From Mageeibacillus sp. (GTDB lineage Bacteria; Bacillota; Clostridia; Saccharofermentanales; Saccharofermentanaceae): DNA of 64,000 nucleotides. Below are positions 33,883-41,544 of this stretch, piece after piece; position 1 is the stretch's first letter, and every line of letters begins with the position of its first letter. The notes beneath the pieces were generated by a model that did no database searches, was not told the DNA's origin, and saw only the letters and a list, made by a program, of their open reading frames with translations. Location: positions 124,001 to 188,000 of the forward strand of contig JAKVLB010000004.1 of assembly GCA_022484595.1 (NCBI GenBank), in the 5' to 3' direction. The translations under genes were made by a program, and so were the position numbers.

Positions 33883-34350
33883 TTACTTATCCGTTTTTTT
33901 CTTTCCGGCGGCTTTGCTGCCGGATTCTTTCTTTGCCGAGGCCGTTTTTTCCATGAGATCCGCGATAGAGATTCCATCGAGGTAACTGCTGATCATGTCG
34001 TCTAACCTGGTCCACATCGCAATAGTCGAGCATTCGTTTCTGCGCGGGCATTTCTCGGCGCCTTCGGAGAGGCAGGATACGGGCGCGATATCGCCCTCGG
34101 TAGCGCGAAGAATCTCACCGACAGAATATTTCGAAGGCGCTTTGGCGAGCCTGTATCCGCCGCCTTTGCCCCTGTGGCCTATCAGGAGCTTGTCAGTCAC
34201 GAGAAGCTTTACGATTGCTTCAAGATACTTCTCTGAAATCTCCTGTCTGTCTGCTATGTCCTTGAGCGGGATGAATTCATTCTCGCCGCCGTTTTCCGCC
34301 ATGTCTGCAAGTACGCGAAGCGCGTAGCGTCCTTTTGTCGATGCGATCAT
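33883..34350 (-). CDS. Rrf2-family regulator (IscR/CymR-like)
   Basis: 155 residues. The N-terminal winged HTH (MIASTKGRYALRVLADMAENGG; ISEKYLEAIVKLLVTDKL) is followed by a wing and three cysteines, C93, C101 and C107, arranged like the Fe-S ligands of IscR. A basic Lys-rich tail follows. Located just downstream of the isc/mnmA cluster, it probably senses Fe-S status or cysteine. Its own upstream region (34351-34408) carries an AGGTAAGTAGG-like element near a possible -10. Confidence 0.88.
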   Translation of the reverse strand: MIASTKGRYALRVLADMAENGGENEFIPLKDIADRQEISEKYLEAIVKLLVTDKLLIGHRGKGGGYRLAKAPSKYSVGEILRATEGDIAPVSCLSEGAEKCPRRNECSTIAMWTRLDDMISSYLDGISIADLMEKTASAKKESGSKAAGKKKTDK

Positions 34351-34408
34351 GTCATGCCTCCCGGATTAATCAACCTACTTACCTATAATAAAACAAGGTG
34401 CGTAGAAT

Positions 34409-35488
34409 TCAAGCGGTTCCCGTTATGGTTCCTGCGCCTACAACATTGTCTCCGTCGTAGAGGACGACGGCCTGTCCCTTCGTTACCGCGCGCTGCGTCT
34501 CGTCGAAAACAACTTTAATCTCGTCATCGCCCGTCCTTGATACTGTTGCCCACTGCTCTCTGTGACGGTATCGTATCCTGGCCTTGACCCTTATAGGAGA
34601 AGTAATATCCGGCACAGCGATGAAGTTTAACCGGCAAGCTGTCAAAGAAACACTGCCGGCGTCTGAGTCGTGCGTGAGGACGACGATGTTTTCTTCCGGT
34701 ATTATCCTGCTTACGTAATATGGTCTGTCAGAATAAATCCCCAGACCCTTTCTCTGCCCGATTGTGTAATTAATGATCCCGCCGTGCCTGCCAAGAATCC
34801 TGCCGTCTTCATCGACGAATTCACCCGGCGTTGTTCCGGCCTCTGCATGCTTTCTGATGAATTCAGCATAGTTTCCGTCCGGTATGAAGCAGATGTCCTG
34901 ACTGTCGTGTTTAGAAGCGTTGACGAATGCGTTTTCGTGTGCGATTTTCCGGACTTCGGTCTTGGTGAGGTTTCCAAGAGGGAATCTCGTGTGCGCGAGC
35001 TGTTCCTGCGTCATGAAAGCAAGGACATAGGATTGATCTTTGCCGTCATCTGCTGCTTTCTTAAGCAGATATCTTCCGGTTTCCGCGTCACGTTCGATTC
35101 GTGCGTAGTGGCCGGTCGCCATCGTGTCCGCGCCAAGTTCTTTTGCCCTGTTTAAAAAGCGCCCGTACTTGATATAACGGTTGCAGTCTATGCAGGGATT
35201 CGGAGTGACCCCGTTCTCATAGCAGGAGATGAATCTTGATATTACTTCTTTCCTGAAGTCATCCTTAAAGTTGAATACATAGAATGGTATTCCCAGCCTG
35301 CCGCATACCTGTCTTGCGTCCTGCGCATCATCCAGAGAGCAGCAGGTTCGCGACAAGATTCCGGCTGCCTCATTGCTATAAAGACGCATGTTTGCTCCCA
35401 TGCAGTCATATCCCTGTTTTTTTAATATCAGAGCGGCAACGCTGCTGTCAACGCCGCCGCTCATTGCAATCAGTATTTTGTTTCCCAA
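34409..35488 (-). CDS. mnmA: tRNA-specific 2-thiouridylase
   Basis: 359 residues. It puts sulfur on U34 of tRNA for Lys, Glu and Gln, using sulfur from IscS. The PP-loop SGGVDSS is at residues 10-16, the catalytic cysteines are in NPCIDCNRYIK and QDICFIPDG, and GRHGGIINYTIGQRKGLG is a family signature. The start is TTG at 35488, 3 bases after the iscU stop; its SD lies in the last codons of iscU, so translation is probably coupled. Confidence 0.95.
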   Translation of the reverse strand: MGNKILIAMSGGVDSSVAALILKKQGYDCMGANMRLYSNEAAGILSRTCCSLDDAQDARQVCGRLGIPFYVFNFKDDFRKEVISRFISCYENGVTPNPCIDCNRYIKYGRFLNRAKELGADTMATGHYARIERDAETGRYLLKKAADDGKDQSYVLAFMTQEQLAHTRFPLGNLTKTEVRKIAHENAFVNASKHDSQDICFIPDGNYAEFIRKHAEAGTTPGEFVDEDGRILGRHGGIINYTIGQRKGLGIYSDRPYYVSRIIPEENIVVLTHDSDAGSVSLTACRLNFIAVPDITSPIRVKARIRYRHREQWATVSRTGDDEIKVVFDETQRAVTKGQAVVLYDGDNVVGAGTITGTA

Positions 35489-35491
35489 GCG

Positions 35492-35953
35492 TTACTTACC
35501 GCCCATCTCATAAAACTCTTTCGTCTCGTTGATGTCGTTGACCGGCGGCTTCAGACCTTCAATTTTGATGTTGTTCTTCTGCGCGTAATCCCAGAGCGCA
35601 GCGTGTATGGCCTGTTCAGCAAGGAGTGAGCAGTGGATCTTTACCGGAGGAAGTCCGTCGAGAGCTTCCATAACTGCCTTGTTGGTTACTTCGAGAGCTT
35701 CCTGTACGGTCTTTCCGCGAACGAGCTCGGTCGCCATGCTGCTTGTCGCGATCGCCGCGCCGCACCCGAAAGTCTTGAACCTGGCATCCCTGATGACGCC
35801 TTTGTCATCGATGTCGAGATACATTCTCATGATGTCGCCGCAGACCGCGTTTCCCACGGTTCCGACGCCTGCCGGATTCTCAATCTCACCGACGTTCCTC
35901 GGATTTTTGAAATGGTCCATTACCTTTTCCGAATATTCTGTTACCTGGCTCAT
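35492..35953 (-). CDS. iscU: Fe-S cluster scaffold protein IscU/NifU
   Basis: 153 residues. The three cluster cysteines are in NAVCGDIM, FGCGAAIA and KIHCSLLAEQAI, matching the IscU scaffold. The C-terminal tail (EGLKPPVNDIN...) is longer than in E. coli IscU and typical for clostridial NifU-like scaffolds. Starts at an ATG overlapping the iscS stop (ATGA). Confidence 0.94.
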   Translation of the reverse strand: MSQVTEYSEKVMDHFKNPRNVGEIENPAGVGTVGNAVCGDIMRMYLDIDDKGVIRDARFKTFGCGAAIATSSMATELVRGKTVQEALEVTNKAVMEALDGLPPVKIHCSLLAEQAIHAALWDYAQKNNIKIEGLKPPVNDINETKEFYEMGGK

Positions 35954-37140
35954 GATGCTGCCTCCTGTTTTCTGATGAAGTCCTCGTAAAGCGGGGACAT
36001 CTCGCGAAGTCTCGTGATTATCTTCTTTAGGCTGTCAACTGTATAATCAATGTCTTCCTTTGTTGTCTCGTCGGAGAGTGTCAGTCTCAGCGAACCGTGT
36101 GCAATCTCGTGAGGGCGGCCTATCGCGAGAAGCACGTGTGAGGGGTCGAGCGATCCTGAAGTACAGGCGGATCCGCTGGATGCGCAGATGCCGTTTTCGT
36201 CAAGAAGGATCAGAAGCGATTCACCCTCGATGAATCTGAAGCAGAAACTGACATTGTTAGGAAGCCGCTGCCTGCGGTCTCCGTTCAACAGAACGTATGG
36301 AATCTCCTTCTCAATCCTGTCTATCAGACGGTCGCGGAGCCCGATCTCGTAATCTGCTCTGTCAGCGAGTCCGGCGCCTGCAATCTCAGTGGCTTTCGCG
36401 AGTCCTATGATACCCGGGACATTTGTGGTTCCGCCGCGCAGACCTCTCTCCTGTGAGCCGCCGTGAATGAGCGGCTCGATCCTGATTCCGCTTCTGATGT
36501 AGAGGAATCCGATTCCCTTCGGACCGTTTATCTTGTGACCGCTGACGCTCAGCAGATCGATATTCATATCGTTCACGTCAATCTTTACATGCCCATACGC
36601 CTGAACCGCATCGGTATGGAAAAGGACTCCGTGCTCGTGGGCGATCCTGCCGATTTCCTTAACGGGTTCTATCGTCCCGATCTCGTTGTTCGCGAACATT
36701 ATCGAGATGAGGATGGTGTCCGGACGGATTGCCTTTTCGAGCCGGTCAAGACTGATGAAACCGTTGCTGTCGACGTCGAGATATGTGATGTCATACCCGA
36801 TTTTCTCGAGAAATTCACACGTGTGAAGTACCGCATGATGCTCGATTTTGCTTGTAATAATGTGTCTTCCCCTGTCTCTCAGCGAAAAAGCGAGTCCTTT
36901 CAGCGCCCAGTTGTCCGACTCGCTTCCGCCGCCGGTAAAGAAGATCTCCTTCGGTCCGGCACCGATGAAGTCAGCGATGACCCGGCGGGCTTCATCGACT
37001 TTGCAGTTGATGTTTCCGGAGAACGTGTAAGCGCTTGCCGGGTTGCCGAAAAGTTCTTCAGAATAGGGTGACATCGCCGCGGAGATGTCCGGTAGAACCC
37101 TTGTCGTTGCTGCGTTGTCAAGATATATCAGTTTATTCAT
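35950..37140 (-). CDS. iscS: cysteine desulfurase
   Basis: 396 residues. PLP enzyme that takes sulfur from cysteine for Fe-S clusters and tRNA thiolation. PLP-Lys in SVSGHKINGPKG; the catalytic loop is CASSGSACTSGS, with the persulfide Cys as in group I IscS/NifS; the YLDNAATT start is typical. First gene of the iscS-iscU-mnmA operon. A consensus promoter lies at 37183-37211. Confidence 0.95.
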   Translation of the reverse strand: MNKLIYLDNAATTRVLPDISAAMSPYSEELFGNPASAYTFSGNINCKVDEARRVIADFIGAGPKEIFFTGGGSESDNWALKGLAFSLRDRGRHIITSKIEHHAVLHTCEFLEKIGYDITYLDVDSNGFISLDRLEKAIRPDTILISIMFANNEIGTIEPVKEIGRIAHEHGVLFHTDAVQAYGHVKIDVNDMNIDLLSVSGHKINGPKGIGFLYIRSGIRIEPLIHGGSQERGLRGGTTNVPGIIGLAKATEIAGAGLADRADYEIGLRDRLIDRIEKEIPYVLLNGDRRQRLPNNVSFCFRFIEGESLLILLDENGICASSGSACTSGSLDPSHVLLAIGRPHEIAHGSLRLTLSDETTKEDIDYTVDSLKKIITRLREMSPLYEDFIRKQEAAS

Positions 37141-37182
37141 AATATGAATGACACTCCTTTAATTACATACTTAGCAAGTAGG

Positions 37183-37211
37183 ATTATAGGAGCATAAACA
37201 TATCATGTCAA
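37183..37211 (-). promoter_or_regulatory. promoter of the isc operon
   Basis: Minus-strand TTGACA (37206-37211), 17-base spacer and perfect TATAAT (37183-37188), with CCTATTGACA over the -35. A CCTACTTGC element follows the -10. Confidence 0.8.
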
Positions 37212-37308
37212 TAGGAAAATAGCGGGCGATGATTATATGATCGCAAACCCGTACAGAGAGCTCGCGGCGGAACGGGCTCAGAAATTATCCGATTTTGGCA
37301 GTCTGAAT

Positions 37309-37635
37309 CTACAGGTTGACTTCTCCCCAGCGTTTAAGCTCAAGAAGTATGGGAATCAGGGTAGCTGCCTTGTCGGTGAGTCTGTATTCGACTCTCAGCG
37401 GCATCTCGTTGTATTGTGTGCGGGACACGAGACCGTCCGCTTCCATCTCGCGAAGGGATGAGGACAGCATAGTGTTGGTGATTCCGGTGATTGAGCGACG
37501 CATCTCACCGAATCTTCCTACTTCCTGATCGTCTATATAGCAGAGAATCAGGATTTTCCACTTGCCGCCGACGACATTGAGGATTTTTTTGAGCCCGCAG
37601 GCGTCGCCGGCGGAATTTGAACAGAGCTTTTCCAT
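37309..37635 (-). CDS. HxlR-family transcriptional regulator
   Basis: 108 residues from the ATG at 37635 (AAGGAG upstream, a little far). Winged HTH with the family pattern LKKILNVVGGKWKILILCYIDD, FGEMRRSITGITNTMLSSSLREMEADGLVSR, and EYRLTDKAATLIPIL. Contains conserved Cys residues near the N terminus, as in redox- or electrophile-sensing HxlR/HypR proteins. It is divergent from trxA, which it may control. Confidence 0.88.
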   Translation of the reverse strand: MEKLCSNSAGDACGLKKILNVVGGKWKILILCYIDDQEVGRFGEMRRSITGITNTMLSSSLREMEADGLVSRTQYNEMPLRVEYRLTDKAATLIPILLELKRWGEVNL

Positions 37636-37753
37636 ACAGGTCAGTTTCTCCTTACCAGATGTGTTTATTCTGCGTACTTGATAAGTAAAATATACCACAT
37701 ATAATGAGCTCATAAGGATAAATCGTCAACGCAACGAAAAGGAGGCGGCAATT

Positions 37754-38068
37754 ATGGCAGAGATAACTCTTACAAGTGAGAACTTCAGACAGGAAGTATA
37801 TGAGTCGGACAAACCGGTACTCATTGATTTCTGGGCGACCTGGTGTGGTCCGTGCAGAATGCTCGGTCCGGTCATCGAGGAAATCGCAGAAGACTTTGAC
37901 GGCGTCGTCAAGGTAGGCAAGGTCAACGTGGATGAGCAGCCCGAACTCGCCGGGAGATTCGGCGTAGAGAGTATTCCGACTCTCGTCTACATCAAGGACG
38001 GAGAAATAATCTCCCAGTCCGCGGGTTTTCGTCCGAAGGCACAGATTGAAGCAATGCTTCGAAGCTGA
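37754..38068 (+). CDS. trxA: thioredoxin
   Basis: 104 residues. Classic active site WCGPCRM at about 31-37 with the cis-Pro in [11 protein letters not shown]. It reduces cytosolic disulfides. An SD (AAGGAGG) precedes its ATG. It is divergent from the HxlR regulator gene and ends in a good terminator. Confidence 0.96.
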   Translation: MAEITLTSENFRQEVYESDKPVLIDFWATWCGPCRMLGPVIEEIAEDFDGVVKVGKVNVDEQPELAGRFGVESIPTLVYIKDGEIISQSAGFRPKAQIEAMLRS

Positions 38069-38093
38069 AGACAGGAAATGAGAACCGGTTTGG

Positions 38094-38122
38094 CGGCGGC
38101 ACGCATCCGTGCCGCCGTTTTT
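38094..38122 (+). terminator. trxA terminator
   Basis: CGGCGGCACG / CGTGCCGCCG with loop CATC, followed by TTTTT. Confidence 0.9.
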
Positions 38123-38174
38123 ATGTCCGAAAGTGCCCAAAGTCACAATTTCTGTGCTACAATCAAAAATTGTC

Positions 38175-38193
38175 TGCGCAGCGGTTCTGCGCA
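38175..38193 (+). promoter_or_regulatory. hairpin in the thrS 5' UTR with anticodon-like loop
   Basis: TGCGCAG (38175-38181) pairs with CTGCGCA (38187-38193) around CGGTT. If the closing G-C opens, the 7-base loop puts GGU at positions 34-36, a threonine anticodon. It lies between an extended -10 (TGC-TACAAT, 38155-38163) and the SD GGAGGAGG of thrS. In E. coli ThrRS binds anticodon-like hairpins in its own mRNA; a similar role here is a guess. Confidence 0.4.
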
Positions 38194-38218
38194 TAAAGCT
38201 CCGGAGGAGGATTTTATA

Positions 38219-40045
38219 ATGGAAAAAGAAGAGTACCTGCAGGTTTATCGTCATTCGCTCGCACATATTCTGGCGAAGGCGGTAATTGAGATTTATGGAG
38301 ACGAGACGCAGTATGCCATCGGACCTCAGATTGAGGACGGATGCTACTATGATTTCGTTCTGCCCAGAACGGTAACAGAGGATGATTTCAAGACAATCGA
38401 AGACAAGATGCATGAGATTATCAAGAGAAGAGAGGATTTTGTCCGAAAGGAAGTATCGAGAGATGAAGCTCTCACAGTCTTCAAGGATCAGAAATTCAAG
38501 TCAGAACTTATTCACGATCTGCCTCAGAATGAGATAATCACGCTTTATTATACAGGCAGTGACTATGTAGACCTTTGCAGAGGTCCTCACGTTGCCAACT
38601 CTCAGGAACTCATGGGTGCCGCATTTGCAATCAAGAATGTATCGGGCGCTTATTGGCGCGGAGATGAGAAGAGAGATCAGCTCCAGAGAATATATCTTTT
38701 CGCGTATCCTACAAAGGATGAGCTTAAGGCTCATCTCGCATGGCTCAAAGAAGCGCAGGAAAGAGATCACAAGAAGATCGGCACGCAGCTTGACCTGTTT
38801 ATGTTCAGGGAGACGGCGCCGGGCATGGCATACTGGCTTCCGCGCGGCTGGATTATGTATCAGCAGCTGGTTAAATACTCGAGAGAGCTTCAGGAGAAGC
38901 ACGGATATACCGAGATATCGGCACCGCTTATCAACAACAAGAAGCTCTGGCTGATATCCGGACACTGGGCGCATTATGTCAACAATATGTTCCTTGTTCC
39001 GGGCGTTACCAAGGGAACGGAGGCTACTGACAAGGTAGAGTCGGATGACTGCTGCTGCAATTATTCAATCGAGACAGAGGATACCATGGCTGCAAAGCCG
39101 ATGAACTGCCCGAATGCCATGACTGCTTACAAGCGCACGATGCACTCGTACAAGGAGCTTCCTATCCGCTACAGCGAATATGACGTATTGCACCGCAAGG
39201 AGAAATCCGGACAGATGAACGGTCTGTTCAGAGTTCAGGAATTCCGTCAGGACGATGATCACACCTTCGTCACGCCGGATCAGATAAAGGACGAGATCAA
39301 GGACGTAATTGCAATTGCGGATGAGATTTACAAGACCTTCGGAGTTACATACCGCGCGGAGTTCTCGACAAGACCTGAAGATTTCATGGGCGATATCGAG
39401 TCATGGAACTCTGCCGAGGCTTCTCTCAAGGCTATACTCGACGAGAAATACGGCGAGGGTAATTATGAAGTCAATGAAGGTGACGGCGCCTTCTATGGTC
39501 CGAAGATTGACCTTCAGATCAAGGACGCCCTCGGAAGAGAGTGGCAGTGCGGAACCGTGCAGCTTGACTTCCAGCTTCCTCATAATTTCGACCTCAACTT
39601 CACTGACAGTGACGGCGTACAGAAGATGCCGATCGTCATTCACAGGGCGATATTCGGATCGTTTGAGCGTTTCATCGGTATTATCACCGAGCACTTCAAG
39701 GGCGCGTTCCCGTTCTGGCTCAATCCTTATCAGGTCGCAGTGGTTCCGATTCGTCCGGAGCACAACGCATATGCGCAGAAGGTGCAGGCAATGCTTACCG
39801 ATGCAGGAATTCGCGCGGAGGCTGACTACACTGACGTGAATATGCGCGACAAGATTAAAAAGTTCAAGCAGATGAAGGATCCTTATATCGTCGTAGTCGG
39901 CGACAAGGAGTCTGAAGAGAATACCGTATCTGTCAACGTCAGAGGTTCAAACAAACAGCTTGCCGGCGTATCTGTCGAAAAGTTTGTTGCACTCTGTTCC
40001 TCTCTTAACCGGGAGCGTACACTGGAGCTTCCCCAGGAAATCTGA
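38219..40045 (+). CDS. thrS: threonyl-tRNA synthetase without TGS domain
   Basis: 608 residues from the ATG at 38219 (GGAGGAGG upstream). It begins at the editing domain (VYRHSLAHILAKAV at about 9-22, DLCRGPHV), so the usual ~60-residue N-terminal TGS domain is missing. The class II catalytic core follows with PMNCPNAM (zinc Cys), FRVQEFRQDDDHTF, FYGPKIDLQIKD, CGTVQLDFQLP and IHRAIFGSFERFIGI, and the anticodon-binding domain is C-terminal. About 25 extra residues including CCC lie just before PMNCP. A T-box is not visible in its short leader. Confidence 0.93.
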   Translation: MEKEEYLQVYRHSLAHILAKAVIEIYGDETQYAIGPQIEDGCYYDFVLPRTVTEDDFKTIEDKMHEIIKRREDFVRKEVSRDEALTVFKDQKFKSELIHDLPQNEIITLYYTGSDYVDLCRGPHVANSQELMGAAFAIKNVSGAYWRGDEKRDQLQRIYLFAYPTKDELKAHLAWLKEAQERDHKKIGTQLDLFMFRETAPGMAYWLPRGWIMYQQLVKYSRELQEKHGYTEISAPLINNKKLWLISGHWAHYVNNMFLVPGVTKGTEATDKVESDDCCCNYSIETEDTMAAKPMNCPNAMTAYKRTMHSYKELPIRYSEYDVLHRKEKSGQMNGLFRVQEFRQDDDHTFVTPDQIKDEIKDVIAIADEIYKTFGVTYRAEFSTRPEDFMGDIESWNSAEASLKAILDEKYGEGNYEVNEGDGAFYGPKIDLQIKDALGREWQCGTVQLDFQLPHNFDLNFTDSDGVQKMPIVIHRAIFGSFERFIGIITEHFKGAFPFWLNPYQVAVVPIRPEHNAYAQKVQAMLTDAGIRAEADYTDVNMRDKIKKFKQMKDPYIVVVGDKESEENTVSVNVRGSNKQLAGVSVEKFVALCSSLNRERTLELPQEI

Positions 40046-40076
40046 CAGGTGCCGCGACATAATTTATAAGACACAG

Positions 40077-40105
40077 AAAGCACCGGCAGCCCGGTGCTTT
40101 TTTTT
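40077..40105 (+). terminator. thrS terminator
   Basis: AAAGCACCGG / CCGGTGCTTT with a 4-base loop and a long T run. Confidence 0.92.
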
Positions 40106-40130
40106 AATTGGATATCTCTATCATAAGCAT

Positions 40131-40160
40131 TTGAAATATCTGACTTTGAGATCATATAAT
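40131..40160 (+). promoter_or_regulatory. ldh promoter
   Basis: TTGAAA (40131-40136), 18-base spacer, TATAAT (40155-40160). The transcript would have a 5' UTR of about 195 bases before the ldh ATG. Between the promoter and the SD hairpin no known riboswitch or clear Rex site is visible. Confidence 0.55.
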
Positions 40161-40320
40161 AAACAAGAAACCGTGATATTTCGCGTAAAAAAATCAAAAA
40201 GCGTCGAGATTTCGGGACGAAAACAGACAAAAATTGGCAAAATACACGCCACGGGGGCGCAGGGAACACAAAATTTCAGTAAAACGTATAGAAAAATGAA
40301 CCTTTATTTACCTCTCAAAT

Positions 40321-40350
40321 CTTGTTATTATTCGTAATTGCTATAACAAG
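40321..40350 (+). promoter_or_regulatory. hairpin abutting the ldh ribosome binding site
   Basis: CTTGTTAT (40321-40328) and ATAACAAG (40343-40350) form an exact 8-bp stem with a 14-base loop; the last bases overlap the SD AAGGGGG, so folding could hide it. Confidence 0.45.
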
Positions 40351-40362
40351 GGGGTTAAGCTT

Positions 40363-41316
40363 ATGTACAAACAGGAAGGTTCCAAAGTCGCCATTATCGG
40401 CGCAGGCGCAGTAGGCTCAACTACTGCTTTCGCGATTGCAATGCAGCAGCTCTGCTCAGAGTTAGTGCTCATTGACGTCAACAAGGAAAAAGCGATGGGC
40501 GAGGCTCTTGATATCAGCCATGGTCTTCCTTTCTTGGGTGACATGTACATCCATGCAGGCGATTACACCGATATTAAGGATTGCGATACAATCATCGTTA
40601 CAGCCGGGATCCCGAGAAAACCGGGTGAGACAAGACTTGATCTCGCAAAGAAAAATGTAACTCTTGCTCACAGAATTACAGACAGCATCATGGAATACTA
40701 CAACAAGGGTGTAATTCTCGTTGTATCAAATCCCTGCGACCTCGTAACCTACAAGATTACAGAGTGGTCCGGACTTCCTTCAAACAAAATCATCGGTTCA
40801 GGTACAAATCTTGATACCGCACGTTTCAGAGTTCTTATTTCAAGAGAGCTCGGCGTTGATGTAAGAAACGTTCACGGTTATATAATGGGCGAGCACGGAG
40901 AGACACAGTTCCCTCTTTGGAGCCATACTCACGTTGCAGGTACACCTGTTGATGAGTATGCGGCCGCTGTAGGAATTCCTTTCGGCGACGACGTCAAGGC
41001 GGAGATCGCCGCAAAGACAAAGTCTTCGGGCGCGGAGATCATCAAGCTTAAAGGCGCTACATTCAATGGTATCGCAGTAAGCGCGGCAACCCTTCTGAGC
41101 AGCATCCTGAACGACGAGCACACTGTCCGTACAGTAGCAACCAAGCTTAACGGTGAGTACGGAATCAGCGGTGTAACGCTCAACGTGCCGGCACTTATCG
41201 GTGTTAACGGCGTAGATAAGATTATCGACATGAAGCTTACAGATGAAGAGCTCAAGCTCCTCAAGGCTTCAGAAGCGAATATCCGCGAAGCTATCGCTTC
41301 TGTAGAGGGTATGTAA
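40363..41316 (+). CDS. ldh: L-lactate dehydrogenase family enzyme (Arg at substrate position)
   Basis: 317 residues of the LDH/MDH family. NAD-binding IIGAGAVGST (11-20), substrate Arg91 (TRLDL), catalytic His in IMGEHGETQFPLW near 178, and GATFNGIA. The residue equivalent to Bacillus Gln102, which selects pyruvate, is Arg85 here (IPRKPGET); malate dehydrogenases have Arg at this place. The remaining sequence is LDH-like, so I keep the LDH call but the substrate needs care. It has its own promoter and terminator. Confidence 0.85.
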   Translation: MYKQEGSKVAIIGAGAVGSTTAFAIAMQQLCSELVLIDVNKEKAMGEALDISHGLPFLGDMYIHAGDYTDIKDCDTIIVTAGIPRKPGETRLDLAKKNVTLAHRITDSIMEYYNKGVILVVSNPCDLVTYKITEWSGLPSNKIIGSGTNLDTARFRVLISRELGVDVRNVHGYIMGEHGETQFPLWSHTHVAGTPVDEYAAAVGIPFGDDVKAEIAAKTKSSGAEIIKLKGATFNGIAVSAATLLSSILNDEHTVRTVATKLNGEYGISGVTLNVPALIGVNGVDKIIDMKLTDEELKLLKASEANIREAIASVEGM

Positions 41317-41343
41317 TCCTTAATTTTCAATAAAACTTATAAG

Positions 41344-41378
41344 AACCGGCAGAGTGCATCCGCGCACTGCCGGTTTTT
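41344..41378 (+). terminator. ldh terminator
   Basis: AACCGGCAG.GTGC / GCGCACTGCCGGTT stem (small bulge) followed by TTTTT. Confidence 0.88.
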
Positions 41379-41544
41379 AATTGGTCTCGGCGGGCATGGG
41401 AAAACGCGAAAACTGGTGTTACACGCAGAAATGGTTCTCACAGAGGCGGTGTAATATTATTATTAATTTTCGTTTGCGCAGATTGAGTTTTCGCAAAGAT
41501 ACAATAAAATGGTTACAAGGATAACTGCAGCAGGAGAACAGAAT

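Noticed and set aside
37237-37461. 74-codon plus-strand frame next to the isc promoter
   Set aside because: Mostly antisense to the HxlR gene and without an SD.
39309-39839. Ser/Arg-rich plus-strand frame of 176 codons
   Set aside because: Alternative frame of thrS; Arg/Ser bias is typical of a shadow.
40296-40337. 13-codon ORF in the ldh leader ending in the SD hairpin
   Set aside because: No ribosome binding site and no enriched codon; probably chance.
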